34,078 nucleotides of DNA from an uncultured Oscillospiraceae bacterium (GCA_944385435.1 CALWXG010000027.1:1-34078), one strand, 5' to 3'; counted from the stretch's first letter, positions 21,627-30,354 are shown. A program made the numbers and translations. Notes: a model not told the origin generated them from the letters alone.

Positions 21627-22514
21627 TCAGCTGAGCGGTTTGGATTCGGGAGGAAGGGTGCTCTGGGTTTGGACGCCGGCGATGTTCCGGCCGGTGGGCG
21701 TGGCGGCCAGGCCACCTTCGCCGGTCTCCCGCAGAGAGGCCGGCAGGCAGTGACCTACCGCACCCATGGCGTCAATGACCTCGTCGCAGGGAATGGCCCC
21801 GGAGATGCCGGCCAGAGCCATATCGGCGCAGGCCATGGCGTTCACGGCGCCCATGACGTTGCGCTTCACGCAGGGCACTTCCACCAGCCCTGCCACAGGG
21901 TCGCACACCAGACCCAGGACATTTTGCAGGGCCATGGCGCAGGCGGCGGCCATCTGCTCCGGGCTGCCGCCCCGGGCGTGGACCAGTGCGGCGGCGGCCA
22001 TGCCGGAGGCGGAGCCCACCTCCGCCTGGCAGCCTCCTTCCGCACCGGAAATGGAGGCCCGGGAGGCAATGACCTGCCCGAATCCCGCGGCCACATAGAG
22101 ACACTCCACCATGAGCTCGTCACTCAGGTGCTCCTGCTCCTGCAGGGGAAGCAGGACGGCGGGCATGACGCCGCTGGCGCCGGCGGTGGGAGCGGCCACA
22201 ATGCGGCCCATACAGGCGTTGTGCTCCCCCACCTTCAGCGCGGTGGCGATCACCTGCTGGAGAAACGGACCGCAGAGGGTGCGTTCCGCCTGCGCCATTT
22301 TGGCCCCCTGACCGCCGGACAGGCCGGAGGGAGACCGGCGCGTTTCGTCGTAGCCGGAGACAGAGTCTTTCATGGCCTGCCACAGGGCGGACATTTTGGA
22401 CAGGCTGTCCGCCTGACCGGCGCCCCGGTCCCGGCAGTCATCCTCCAGCACCGCACACCACAGGGGGAGGCGGGCGGCGGAGGAGATCAGTTGAGCGACA
22501 GATTGAAATGCCAT
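21627..22514 (-). CDS. sdaAA: L-serine dehydratase, Fe-S type, alpha subunit
   Basis: 295 residues, full length for the alpha chain, which carries the catalytic [4Fe-4S] cluster and converts L-serine to pyruvate and ammonia. Cysteines in G-G-C-Q-A-E-V-G, V-C-D-P-V-A-G and V-P-C-V-K-R-N are the family's cluster ligands, and A-A-P-T-A-G-A-S-G is the conserved substrate-binding stretch. It begins 6 bases after the sdaAB stop, with GGAG in the end of that gene, so the pair is cotranscribed. The product feeds pyruvate to the acetolactate pathway encoded nearby. Oxygen-labile in known cases. Confidence 0.95.
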   Translation of the reverse strand: MAFQSVAQLISSAARLPLWCAVLEDDCRDRGAGQADSLSKMSALWQAMKDSVSGYDETRRSPSGLSGGQGAKMAQAERTLCGPFLQQVIATALKVGEHNACMGRIVAAPTAGASGVMPAVLLPLQEQEHLSDELMVECLYVAAGFGQVIASRASISGAEGGCQAEVGSASGMAAAALVHARGGSPEQMAAACAMALQNVLGLVCDPVAGLVEVPCVKRNVMGAVNAMACADMALAGISGAIPCDEVIDAMGAVGHCLPASLRETGEGGLAATPTGRNIAGVQTQSTLPPESKPLS

Positions 22515-22520
22515 GGGCCC

Positions 22521-23195
22521 TCACACTCCTTCCATATCCAGATACGTGCAGCGCACCACCCCATTCAGGGAGGACAGCTGGGTGCGCACATCCTCGGGGA
22601 TGGGCACATCGCACTCGATGACCATGACAGCCAGACCGCCCCGACGGTCCCGGTAGAGCTGCATGGTGGCGATGTTGGCGTTATAACAGGACAAGGTGTG
22701 GGCCACCTCGGCCAGAATGCCGGGCCGGTCCTCGTTGCGGATAATCAGGGTGGGGCAGGTGCCGGAGAAGGAGGCCTCCATGCCGTCTATGGCGTTGACC
22801 CGAATCCGGCCGCCGCCCAGGGAGGAGGCAGAGACGGACAGTGTGCGGCCATTTCGGCCGGTGAGATTCAGAACCGCGGTGTTGGGGTGGGCATGACGCA
22901 GCTCCACCGGGCGCAGAGTCACGGCCATACCTGCCTGGGCGGCAAGCTGGAAACTGTACGGAATTTCAGAGTCGTCCGGCCCCATGCCCAGCAGACCGGC
23001 TACGATGGCCCGGTCTGTCCCGTGGCCGGCGCCGGTGGCTGCAAAGGAGCCGTGGAGCAGAATCTCCGCGCGCTGGGGGACGCTGCCCAGAAGGCGGTTG
23101 GCCACCAGGCCGATGCGCACGGCGCCGGCGGTATGGGAGCTGGACGGCCCCACCATGATGGGACCCATGATGTCGAAGATGGTCAAGGAAATCAC
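22521..23195 (-). CDS. sdaAB: L-serine dehydratase, Fe-S type, beta subunit
   Basis: About 224 residues. The N-terminal F-D-I-M-G-P-I-M-V-G-P-S-S-S-H-T-A-G-A-V-R motif is characteristic, and the last 75 residues form an ACT domain (R-P-G-I-L-A-E-V-A near residue 160), likely binding serine. The likely start is GTG 23195, whose product V-I-S-L-T-I-F-D fits family N-termini; GGAAAG precedes it closely. A longer frame to 23258 adds a non-family extension. A TTG four codons in is an alternative. First gene of sdaAB-sdaAA. Confidence 0.9.
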   Translation of the reverse strand: MISLTIFDIMGPIMVGPSSSHTAGAVRIGLVANRLLGSVPQRAEILLHGSFAATGAGHGTDRAIVAGLLGMGPDDSEIPYSFQLAAQAGMAVTLRPVELRHAHPNTAVLNLTGRNGRTLSVSASSLGGGRIRVNAIDGMEASFSGTCPTLIIRNEDRPGILAEVAHTLSCYNANIATMQLYRDRRGGLAVMVIECDVPIPEDVRTQLSSLNGVVRCTYLDMEGV

Positions 23196-23434
23196 ACTTT
23201 CCGAAGAGATAGGGAAGGACGGGGGCCGTCCAGCCCTCGCCGCAGGTGCGGCGTACAAGTGTTTTTGCCAGTGGCGGAAACGAAGTTGAGCGGACTTTGC
23301 GAGGACGAGGTGTGGCGGAATTCAATTCCGCCGCACAAGAAAAATCAGAGGGGCCCCCGGCGGGCGTGCCCGCTGGGGAGCGGCCCCACCATGCCGGAGC
23401 GGGTCAGGAGAGCACCGCCCGTTCCAAAGGAAAA
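23196..23434. other. Hairpin-rich region upstream of sdaAB
   Basis: This spacer includes CGCCGCA/TGCGGCG (23242-23257) and GGCGGAAT-TCA-ATTCCGCC (23314-23332, approximate). No promoter of good quality was found for sdaAB, although one must lie here or upstream of pyk. A leader-RNA role is possible but unproven. Confidence 0.4.
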
Positions 23435-23456
23435 GGGGCGGCCCTGGGGCCGCCCC
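23435..23456 (-). terminator. pyk terminator
   Basis: 10-base arms (23435-23444, 23447-23456); on the minus strand TTTTCC follows. Located 19 bases past the pyk stop. Confidence 0.75.
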
Positions 23457-23475
23457 CGTCGCATATGGGAGAATG

Positions 23476-24894
23476 TTATTTGACCACCTGTGCTTTGATC
23501 AGGTTGGTGGAGCCGCTGCGGCCAATGGGCACACCGGCGGTAATGACGACAGTCTCACCACTCTGGACGAGCCCCTCCTTCCGGGCAGCGTCCACAGAGA
23601 GGGAGAACAGGCGGTCGGTGGAGTCCACCGTTCCCACCAGGAAGGGGGCTACGCCCCAGGAGATGGCCAGCTGGCGCCGCACCCGCTCCTCTGTGGTGAG
23701 GGCGGCGACCACGCATCCGGGGCGGAAGCGGGAGATCATCCGGGCAGTGTAGCCGGACCGGGTGGCGGCCAGAATGGCGGTGGCGGACAGGTCCATGGCG
23801 GTCAGACAGCTGGTGTGGCTGATGGCGTCCGTGATGGTGTTGGTGTGGTTGTAGGTGGCATTGCGGAAGCGCTTCCAGTAGTCGATGTCGTTTTCTGCCT
23901 CCACCACGATGTTTACCATGGTCTGAAGGGCCTCCACCGGATACTTGCCGGAGGCAGTCTCGCCGGAGAGCATGACGCAGCTGGTGCCGTCAAACACGGC
24001 GTTGGCCACGTCGGACACCTCTGCACGGGTGGGACGGGGGTTGCGGATCATGGAGTCCAGCATCTGGGTGGCAGTGATGACGTGCTTCCCCTTGCGGATG
24101 GCGGATTTGATCATCCGCTTCTGGACGATGGGAACCTCATAGACAGGGATCTCCACACCCATATCACCCCGGGCCACCATGATGCCGTCGGAGACGTCCA
24201 CGATGGAGTCCAGGTTGTCCACGCCTTCCCGGTTCTCGATCTTGGCAATGATGCCGATGTCCCGGCCGCCCAGGGAGTCCAGCACAGCGCGGATTTCCTC
24301 CACGTCGGAGGCCTGGCGGACAAAGGAGGCGGCGATGAAGTCGAAATCGTTCTCCACGCCAAAGCGGAGGTCTTCCTTGTCCTTTTCCGTCAGCGCGGGC
24401 AGATGGATGTGCACGCCGGGAATATTGATGCTCTTGTTGTTGGACAGGTCGCCGCCGGTGACCACGTTGCAGTGAATGTCCTGGCCGTCGATATCCGTCA
24501 CTTCCAGATCCACCAGACCGTCGTCCACCAGGATGTGGCAGCCGGGGGACACCTCATTGTGCAGATTGTCGTAAGTGACGGACACGATGGTGTCGCTGCC
24601 CTCCACATCCCGGGTGGTGAGCGTGAACTGAGCGCCGTCAGCCAGGGTGATGCGGTCGCAGGCAAAGGTGCGGATGCGGATTTCCGGACCCTTGGTGTCC
24701 AGAATGGTGGCTACGGGCCGGCCCAGGTTGTCCCGCACGTGCTTGAAGCGGGTCAGCAGAGCCAAATGGGTTTCGTGCGAGCCGTGGGAAAAGTTGAACC
24801 GGGCGGCGTCCATGCCGGAGAGAATCAACTGCTCGATAATTTCTTCGCTGTTGGATGCGGGTCCCAGGGTACATACGATTTTTGTCTTTCTCAT
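23476..24894 (-). CDS. pyk: Pyruvate kinase
   Basis: 472 residues: the short bacterial form without the additional PEP-utiliser domain of Bacillus enzymes. It makes pyruvate and ATP from phosphoenolpyruvate and ADP. Motifs: K-I-V-C-T-L-G-P-A-S at the N-terminus, N-F-S-H-G (residues about 33-37), the I-L-D-T-K-G-P-E-I-R stretch near 67, the catalytic-lysine motif A-K-I-E-N near 220, and M-V-A-R-G-D-M-G-V-E near 241. Start is ATG 24894 with GGAGG 8 bases upstream; a longer in-frame ATG at 24954 lies in the -10 of the promoter and cannot be the start. Confidence 0.96.
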   Translation of the reverse strand: MRKTKIVCTLGPASNSEEIIEQLILSGMDAARFNFSHGSHETHLALLTRFKHVRDNLGRPVATILDTKGPEIRIRTFACDRITLADGAQFTLTTRDVEGSDTIVSVTYDNLHNEVSPGCHILVDDGLVDLEVTDIDGQDIHCNVVTGGDLSNNKSINIPGVHIHLPALTEKDKEDLRFGVENDFDFIAASFVRQASDVEEIRAVLDSLGGRDIGIIAKIENREGVDNLDSIVDVSDGIMVARGDMGVEIPVYEVPIVQKRMIKSAIRKGKHVITATQMLDSMIRNPRPTRAEVSDVANAVFDGTSCVMLSGETASGKYPVEALQTMVNIVVEAENDIDYWKRFRNATYNHTNTITDAISHTSCLTAMDLSATAILAATRSGYTARMISRFRPGCVVAALTTEERVRRQLAISWGVAPFLVGTVDSTDRLFSLSVDAARKEGLVQSGETVVITAGVPIGRSGSTNLIKAQVVK

Positions 24895-24949
24895 GGAAAG
24901 TTCCTCCATTTCGAATTTCCGTTTGGACTGATTCTGATGCACAAAATCT

Positions 24950-24978
24950 ATCATACATGATTTTCATCTCTTTGACAA
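24950..24978 (-). promoter_or_regulatory. Sigma-A promoter of pyk
   Basis: Minus-strand -35 TTGTCA (24973-24978) and -10 TATGAT (24950-24955), 17-base spacer. It fixes the pyk start at 24894. Confidence 0.85.
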
Positions 24979-25040
24979 TATATCTACAAAGTCTTTTCCG
25001 TAAAATCTTGTGCAAAAAAAGTCGCAGGGGCAGAAAAAAT

Positions 25041-25069
25041 CCCGACGGCAGTGGAAAACCGCCGTCGGG
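25041..25069 (-). terminator. Terminator of the CNNM/CBS gene
   Basis: 9-base arms (25041-25049, 25061-25069); on the minus strand ATTTTTT follows directly. Classic rho-independent form. Confidence 0.88.
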
Positions 25070-25088
25070 GGAAAATTGCGCGCGGAAG

Positions 25089-26429
25089 TTACTCGTCTGT
25101 CCCATCTGCGGGAGGGGCGGGAGCGGTTTTGGACACCAGGGCCCATTCCACTCTCCGGTCGGTGAGTTCCAGCACTTTGATATGAAGGCCGCAGGTATCC
25201 ACTTCCACCTGACTGCCGTCCTGGGGAATGGCGGAGAGCTGGGCGAAGACCAGCCCGCCCAGGGTGTCGGATTCCACATCCTCGGGGAATTCCATATCCA
25301 GGGCTTCCGCCACCTGTTCCAGTTCACAGGAGCCGGAGATCCGCCAGAGGTTCTGGTCCACCTGCTCGATCTCCTTCTCCTCCTGGGGGTCAAATTCGTC
25401 GTAGATGTTGCCCACGATCTCCTCCAGCAGGTCTTCCATGGTGACCAGGCCGGAGGTGCCGCCGTATTCGTCCACCACGATGGCCAGATGTACTTTTTTG
25501 CTCTGCATATCCCGGAACAGAATGTCTGTGCGGACGGATTCGGGGACAAAATAAGCGGAGCGAAGCAGTTCGCGCAGCGGCTTGGGCGCGGTCAGCTGAG
25601 CGTTGAGCAGATAGTCCCGGGTGTTGAGGATGCCCACAATGTCGTCCGCGTCTTCTTCGTAGACCGGGAAACGGGACATGCCGGACTCCTGGATGGTGTG
25701 CAGGATTTCTTCCGGTGTGTCATCCACCCAGATCATGACCATATCGGTGCGGTGGACCATCACATCTTCCGCAGTGGTATTGTTGAACTCAAAGATGTTG
25801 TCGATGAGCTCTTTTTCATTGGACTGGATGGCGCCCCGTTCCTCGCCCAGATCCACCATCATGCGGATCTCATCTTCGCTGACCTCCTCCTCATCGGCCT
25901 TGGGGTCGATGTGCATCAGGCGCAGCACGCCGTTGGTGGATTTGCTCAGCAGCCAGATGATGGGGCGGAACACGGTGGCCACAGCCCACACCACTCCCAC
26001 GGTGGCCCGGGCTACGCCCTCGGTCTTTTTCATGGCCACCCGCTTGGGCACCAGTTCGCCCAGCACCAGGGTGAAGTAGGAGAGCAGAATGGTGACCACG
26101 ATCACCATGATGGTGTTCAGCACCCCAACGGGGAGAACAGTGAAGTGCAGGTCATTCACCAGCCAGTTTACCAGAGGGTCGGCAAAGCTGTCGGCGGCGA
26201 AGGCGGCGTTCAGAAAGCCGGCCAGGGTGATGGCAATCTGGATGGCGGACAGGAAACTGTCGGGAGCCTGCATCAGGGTCAGGAGCTTTTTGGCCTTTCG
26301 ATCCCCTTCCTCAGCCTGCTTTTTCAGCTTGGTCTCAGATAGGGAGATGACTGCGATCTCAGCTGCGGCGAAGAACGCATTGATCGCCGTCAGGATGATC
26401 AATATGGGGATCGATAGTAATGGGTCCAA
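25089..26429 (-). CDS. CNNM/CorC-type membrane protein with CBS pair (hemolysin-family)
   Basis: 446 residues. Residues 1-185 form the DUF21/CNNM transmembrane domain (about four membrane segments, with the N-A-F-F-A-A-A-E-I-A motif near residue 17), about 205-325 contain two CBS domains that bind adenine nucleotides, and 345-430 a CorC/HlyC transporter-associated domain ending in an acidic tail. Relatives export Mg2+ or Na+; the name haemolysin is historical. The start is TTG 26429, with AGGAGG 8 bases upstream and no better ATG. Plain housekeeping gene, promoter at 26498-26525. Confidence 0.92.
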   Translation of the reverse strand: MDPLLSIPILIILTAINAFFAAAEIAVISLSETKLKKQAEEGDRKAKKLLTLMQAPDSFLSAIQIAITLAGFLNAAFAADSFADPLVNWLVNDLHFTVLPVGVLNTIMVIVVTILLSYFTLVLGELVPKRVAMKKTEGVARATVGVVWAVATVFRPIIWLLSKSTNGVLRLMHIDPKADEEEVSEDEIRMMVDLGEERGAIQSNEKELIDNIFEFNNTTAEDVMVHRTDMVMIWVDDTPEEILHTIQESGMSRFPVYEEDADDIVGILNTRDYLLNAQLTAPKPLRELLRSAYFVPESVRTDILFRDMQSKKVHLAIVVDEYGGTSGLVTMEDLLEEIVGNIYDEFDPQEEKEIEQVDQNLWRISGSCELEQVAEALDMEFPEDVESDTLGGLVFAQLSAIPQDGSQVEVDTCGLHIKVLELTDRRVEWALVSKTAPAPPADGTDE

Positions 26430-26497
26430 GGATATAACCTCCTAAAAAATGGTCTGTTGGATTTGCTGCGGGAGCAGCGTAGACCTAAACAGGTTAT

Positions 26498-26525
26498 AGT
26501 ATAGCACGTTTTTTGAAAAAAGCAA
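26498..26525 (-). promoter_or_regulatory. Promoter of the CNNM/CBS gene
   Basis: Minus-strand -35 TTGCTT (26520-26525) and -10 TATACT (26498-26503), 16-base spacer. The approximately 65-base leader includes a GCTGC/GCAGC hairpin (26466-26478), but no known riboswitch such as an M-box. Confidence 0.7.
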
Positions 26526-26560
26526 CATGTTTTGCTGCCGGAGGGGATGGTGCGGGAAGA

Positions 26561-26610
26561 AAACACAGCCGCCGGAAGAGTCGTTGGGGACCCTGGCGGC
26601 GGCTGTGTTT
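26561..26610 (-). terminator. Hairpin after the glycosyltransferase gene
   Basis: 13-base arms (26561-26573, 26598-26610) overlapping the first base of the stop codon; T residues lie only within the stem end. Probable terminator of the glf-glycosyltransferase operon. Confidence 0.65.
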
Positions 26611-27638
26611 CAGTTGAATTTGTAGATTTTCCGCACCAGCCGGTACAGTTTGACCGACAGCTTCCGGCCCTGATAGCCGGGAATGTTGGTGCCCAGGTTG
26701 GTCACCCGGTAGCGGCAGCGGCGATAGAGGGCGGGGTCCTTCTGCCGCAGCAGCTCCCACAGCTCCGTGCGCATGCCCAGGGCCTCCGGAGTGTTTGCGA
26801 TCACGGCAAAGATGGAGGAGATGGTCATCATCATGGATAGATAGCTGAGCATATACCGGCCCAGTTTGGGCTGGCTGGTCTTGATGGTGAGCACGTCGTG
26901 GGCCTGGATCATGAGCTTGGTCACCCGCACCTGCTGGTCGATGCGGCCGGCCATGACGGATTCGTTGACAGACTGGTCCGCCCGGCCGATGAAGTACCGG
27001 TACAGGTCCACGTTCATGTAGTACATGGTCTTCACATAGGGCAGGGGCTGATAGACAAAGATATTGTCCACATAGAAGGTGTGCTTGGGCAGCTCCAGCC
27101 CGCAGTCCCGCAGCAGCTGGGTGCGGTAGATGACCGAGTGCATCAGCAGGTACTGGGAGGTGCGGAAGTTGTGGATCTCATTCCAGGAGACAATGCGCTC
27201 CACGGGGAAGACGTTCCGGTAGCGCATCACCTTCTGGGTGTTGTCATCCACATGCTCGTAGACGTAATTGGCAATGACCATGTCCACCGGTGCGGGCATT
27301 CTGGCGAACTGGCGCAGTTGGTCCATCACCTTGGCCAGGGCGTCGGTGTCCAGCCAGTCATCGGAGTCCACCACTTTATAATACATGCCGTTCGCGTGGC
27401 GGATGCCCTGGTTGACACCCTCTCCATGGCCCCCGTTCTCCTGGTGGATGACCCGGATGATCTCGGGAAAGCGCAGCTCCCATTCATCGCATTTTTCCGG
27501 GGTGTTGTCTTTGGTGGAACCGTCGTCCACTAAAATGATCTCCGCGTCCTCTCCGGCAGTCAGCAGAGTCTCAATGCAGTGATCCATATAGGCGGCGGAG
27601 TTGTAGCAGGGAACCGCAAAGGTAATCAGCTTTTCCAT
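26610..27638 (-). CDS. Family 2 glycosyltransferase
   Basis: 342 residues with a GT-A fold. The N-terminus starts with the usual strand (L-I-T-F-A-V-P-C-Y-N), then D38-D39-G-S and the metal-binding D91-S-D-D94 motif that holds the nucleotide sugar. The C-terminal part is helical without clear membrane segments. It should transfer a sugar to a cell-surface glycan. As it begins 10 bases after the stop of the UDP-galactopyranose mutase gene, its donor may be UDP-galactofuranose (inference). ATG 27638 has GAGGT upstream; the frame extends upstream to 27803 inside glf but without merit. Confidence 0.9.
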   Translation of the reverse strand: MEKLITFAVPCYNSAAYMDHCIETLLTAGEDAEIILVDDGSTKDNTPEKCDEWELRFPEIIRVIHQENGGHGEGVNQGIRHANGMYYKVVDSDDWLDTDALAKVMDQLRQFARMPAPVDMVIANYVYEHVDDNTQKVMRYRNVFPVERIVSWNEIHNFRTSQYLLMHSVIYRTQLLRDCGLELPKHTFYVDNIFVYQPLPYVKTMYYMNVDLYRYFIGRADQSVNESVMAGRIDQQVRVTKLMIQAHDVLTIKTSQPKLGRYMLSYLSMMMTISSIFAVIANTPEALGMRTELWELLRQKDPALYRRCRYRVTNLGTNIPGYQGRKLSVKLYRLVRKIYKFN

Positions 27639-27648
27639 GGGGATGACC

Positions 27649-28815
27649 TCATTTCTGCAAGCCATCAGCCAGAGCCAGAGCGCGGGCTGCAATGGCGTCC
27701 ATATTGTAGTATTTGTATTCCGCCAGCCGGCCCAGCAGATGAAGGTTGGGGAAGCGGGCGGCCAGGGCGGCGTACCGGGCATACAGGGCGTTGTTTTCCT
27801 CATTGAGGATGGCGTAGTAGGGAGTTTCTCCCTCGCCGCCGGTGTAGGCCCGGGAGTATTCCTTCACAATGGTGGTGGCGCCGGGCAGCACCTGGCCGGT
27901 CATGTGCTTGAACTCGGTGATGCGGGTATAGGGTTCGTCCACGGTATAGTTGACGGTGCCGTGGGACTGCCACACGTCCACGGGGTGGGTTTCAAACTGG
28001 AAGTCCAGAGTGCGGTAGGGGAGCCGGCCATACTGACAGGAGAACAGTTCATCCACGGCTCCGGTGTAGACAACAGGACCCTCGAAGGGCTCGCCCTCGA
28101 AGAGAATGCGGTCCCCGGTGAGATCCAGAACGTCCCGGGCGTCGGCGTTCAGCCGCACCTCGATGTTGGGGTGGTCCAGCATGGCCTCAAACAGTTTGGT
28201 GTAGCCGTGCAGGGGCATGCCCTGCCAGGCATCCTGAAAGTAGCGGCAGTCCCGGCTGAGAAAGACGGGAACCCGGGCGGTGGTGTTGGGGTCGATCTGC
28301 TCCGGCGTGGTTCCCCACTGCTTCATGGTGTAGTGGACGAAGACGTGCTCATACACGTAATCGGCCAGGGCGGAGATGTCCGGGTCCGGGTTTTGCCGCA
28401 GCTCCAGGATGGTCACTTTGCGCTCCGGACCGTAGGCGGCGAGCAGGGCATTGGCCAGCCGGGCACCCTCCTCCGGACCGAGGGCGGTCTCCAGGGAGAT
28501 CAGGTTGAAGGGGACCGGGTATTCCATCCGCCCGCCCTGTCCGTCGGGGATGTTGGCCACCACTTCATGGGCGTAGTCCAGCCAGGGGGTGAACCGGGAC
28601 AGATAGTCGTAAACCTGCTTGTCGTTGGTGTGGAAAATATGGGGGCCGTACTGATGGATGAGCACACCGGCCTCATCAAGCCGGTCGTAGGCGTTGCCGG
28701 CAAAGTGGGACCGGCGTTCCAGGATCAGAACCCGCCTGCCGGCTTCAGCCAGCTGCCGGGCAGTAACGGCGCCGGCGAAGCCGGCCCCGATAATCAGCGC
28801 GTCGTAGGAAATCAA
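27649..28815 (-). CDS. glf: UDP-galactopyranose mutase
   Basis: 388 residues. This flavoenzyme interconverts UDP-galactopyranose and UDP-galactofuranose. Residues 6-20 carry the FAD-binding G10-A-G-F-A-G15, followed by E-R-R near 36 and, further on, R-S-H-F-A-G-N-A-Y-D. The C-terminal G-R-L-A-E-Y-K-Y-Y-N-M-D motif is a hallmark of the family. The best start is TTG 28815, behind AAGGA; the frame continues upstream to an ATG at 28872 that would add a non-family extension. Galactofuranose occurs in surface polysaccharides, so the pair with the glycosyltransferase implies a galactofuranose-containing glycan. Confidence 0.94.
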   Translation of the reverse strand: MISYDALIIGAGFAGAVTARQLAEAGRRVLILERRSHFAGNAYDRLDEAGVLIHQYGPHIFHTNDKQVYDYLSRFTPWLDYAHEVVANIPDGQGGRMEYPVPFNLISLETALGPEEGARLANALLAAYGPERKVTILELRQNPDPDISALADYVYEHVFVHYTMKQWGTTPEQIDPNTTARVPVFLSRDCRYFQDAWQGMPLHGYTKLFEAMLDHPNIEVRLNADARDVLDLTGDRILFEGEPFEGPVVYTGAVDELFSCQYGRLPYRTLDFQFETHPVDVWQSHGTVNYTVDEPYTRITEFKHMTGQVLPGATTIVKEYSRAYTGGEGETPYYAILNEENNALYARYAALAARFPNLHLLGRLAEYKYYNMDAIAARALALADGLQK

Positions 28816-28902
28816 AATGTCACGTCCTTTTTCGTTTGGATCGCCCGACGGGAGCGGGCAATGGAAATCCACAAAGGCAAAGGCCTTTATGGACGCAGAA
28901 AA

Positions 28903-28942
28903 AAGTCAGGCCGGACCGGACAGGTGCGGTCCGGCCTGACTT
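28903..28942 (-). terminator. ppa terminator
   Basis: Perfect 16-base arms (28903-28918, 28927-28942); on the minus strand the stem ends in TT and continues with TTTT. It separates ppa from glf, so glf must have its own promoter in the short gap 28816-28902, where none was recognised. Confidence 0.88.
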
Positions 28943-29009
28943 ACTTTATCATATTTTGCCGGGCGGGAAAAGGGGTGGAACTCTTAAGATTCCTTAAAAA
29001 AACAGAGGA

Positions 29010-29540
29010 TTAGCAGTAGCACTCTTTGTAATGGTCAATGGCCTCCTGGATAATGGCCACGGCGGCAGACCGGCCGTTTACGTCGCCGGCCACGGCCTCT
29101 TTGCCTTCCAGTGCCTTGTAGACGGTGAAGAAGTGCGCCATTTCATCGAAGATGTGGCCGGGCAGTTCCATCAGATCGCGGAAGGTGTTGTAGGTGGGAT
29201 CGGAGAAGGGGATGGCGATGATCTTTTCATCCCGCTTCCCGCTGTCCAGCATGGAGATGTAGCCCACCGGATAGCAGCGCACCAGAGTCAGCGGGTCCAG
29301 CTCCTCGGAGCACAGAACCAGCACGTCCAGGGGGTCGCCGTCGTCACCGTAGGTGCGGGGAATAAAACCATAGTTGGCGGGGTAGTGCGTGGAGGTGTGG
29401 AGAACCCGGTCCAGGATGATGAGGCCGGTTTCCTTGTCCAGCTCATACTTCTTTTTGCTGCCCTTGGGGATCTCCACCACAGCGATGAAGTCCTCGGGGG
29501 TAATACGCTTGGGGCTGATATCATGCCAGATGTTATTCAT
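29010..29540 (-). CDS. ppa: Inorganic pyrophosphatase (family I)
   Basis: 176 residues, the compact soluble family. It hydrolyses pyrophosphate, pulling biosynthetic reactions forward. Motifs: E-I-P-K-G-S-K-K-K-Y-E near residue 23, Y-P-A-N-Y-G-F-I-P near 53, and the signature D-G-D-P-L-D-V-L-V near 66-74, whose Asp residues bind Mg2+. ATG 29540 has AGGAGGA in place. Unlike many Firmicutes, which use family II (DHH-type) enzymes, this organism has the family I type. Confidence 0.95.
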   Translation of the reverse strand: MNNIWHDISPKRITPEDFIAVVEIPKGSKKKYELDKETGLIILDRVLHTSTHYPANYGFIPRTYGDDGDPLDVLVLCSEELDPLTLVRCYPVGYISMLDSGKRDEKIIAIPFSDPTYNTFRDLMELPGHIFDEMAHFFTVYKALEGKEAVAGDVNGRSAAVAIIQEAIDHYKECYC

Positions 29541-29581
29541 GAAACATTCCTCCTCTGATACGTGGCTGCACAGATGCCATA

Positions 29582-29610
29582 AGTATAGCGCATTTTGAAG
29601 AAAAATACAA
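29582..29610 (-). promoter_or_regulatory. Sigma-A promoter of ppa
   Basis: Minus-strand -35 TTGTAT (29605-29610), -10 TATACT (29582-29587), 17-base spacer. Confidence 0.85.
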
Positions 29611-29655
29611 TGGATTTTTGTGACGTGGGGGGAGGAAAGGGCAAAAAAAGAGGCA

Positions 29656-29684
29656 TTGTGTCCCGGCGGAAGGTGTGATAAAAT
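29656..29684 (+). promoter_or_regulatory. Probable promoter of the DivIVA-like gene
   Basis: TTGTGT (29656-29661) and TAAAAT (29679-29684), 17-base spacer, 35 bases before ATG 29719. Confidence 0.6.
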
Positions 29685-29718
29685 ACAATTTAAAATAGGT
29701 TAACGGGGGGATGACGGG

Positions 29719-30354
29719 ATGTTGCCTGTAACCCAGAAATTCCGCAGTGCCTTCGGCGGCTTCAACCGCCGGGATGTCATGCGGTATATCGAGCAGGCCA
29801 ATTCGGCGCACAACCGCCAGATCAGAGAGCTGGAAGAGCGGCTGAACCGGGCGGAACAGGAACGGGACGGCTTGAGCCGGGAGCTGTCCGGCCTGCGCAA
29901 TGAGCAGGGGGATCTGGCGGCGGAAGAGGCCAAGGTGCGCGCCAGCCTGGAGGAATCCACCCGGACTCTGGCCAGGCTCCGGGGAGAACTGACCCAGACG
30001 GAGACAAAGCTGAGTGTGGCCAGGGCGGAGCTGGAGCGGCTCCAGAGCAAGGTGACCCAGCTGGCCCCTATGGCGGAGCGGTATGAGCAGCTCAAGGATC
30101 GTGTGGCCACGGTGGAACTGGATGCCCACCGGAAGGCACAGGCCACCATTGACGAGGGGCGGGAACAGGCAGAGCAGATCCGGGAGGAGGCCAGACAGTG
30201 GCTGGGCAAGGCGCTGGAGGAGTACGACGGACTGCGGAGTGTGCTGGACGGGCTGTTCCGCAGCGCCAGGGAGGTCTCCGACTGGGAAGAGCGGACGCGG
30301 CAGAGCGATGAGCAGGCAAATGTGCTGAGAGGAAAGGTGAAGGAACGTGAGTGA
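29719..30354 (+). CDS. DivIVA-like coiled-coil protein
   Basis: 211 residues. The N-terminal F-R-S-A-F-G-G-F-N-R-R-D-V-M-R-Y-I-E (residues 8-25) resembles the DivIVA/GpsB-type start, F-x-x-x-x-x-G-Y-x-x-x-E-V-D-x-F-L. Residues 30-185 are a long coiled coil rich in E, R, Q and L heptads. No membrane segment. DivIVA relatives sit at curved membranes and recruit cell-division or spore proteins; the function of this shorter-headed one is unknown. ATG 29719 is 8 bases from GGGGGG; an out-of-frame ATG at 29711 is ignored. The last eight bases overlap the fumarase beta gene, indicating translational coupling. Confidence 0.72.
   Translation: MLPVTQKFRSAFGGFNRRDVMRYIEQANSAHNRQIRELEERLNRAEQERDGLSRELSGLRNEQGDLAAEEAKVRASLEESTRTLARLRGELTQTETKLSVARAELERLQSKVTQLAPMAERYEQLKDRVATVELDAHRKAQATIDEGREQAEQIREEARQWLGKALEEYDGLRSVLDGLFRSAREVSDWEERTRQSDEQANVLRGKVKERE

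Noticed and set aside
21606-24960. Long plus-strand frames over sdaAA, sdaAB and pyk
   Set aside because: Antisense shadows of three recognised minus-strand genes.
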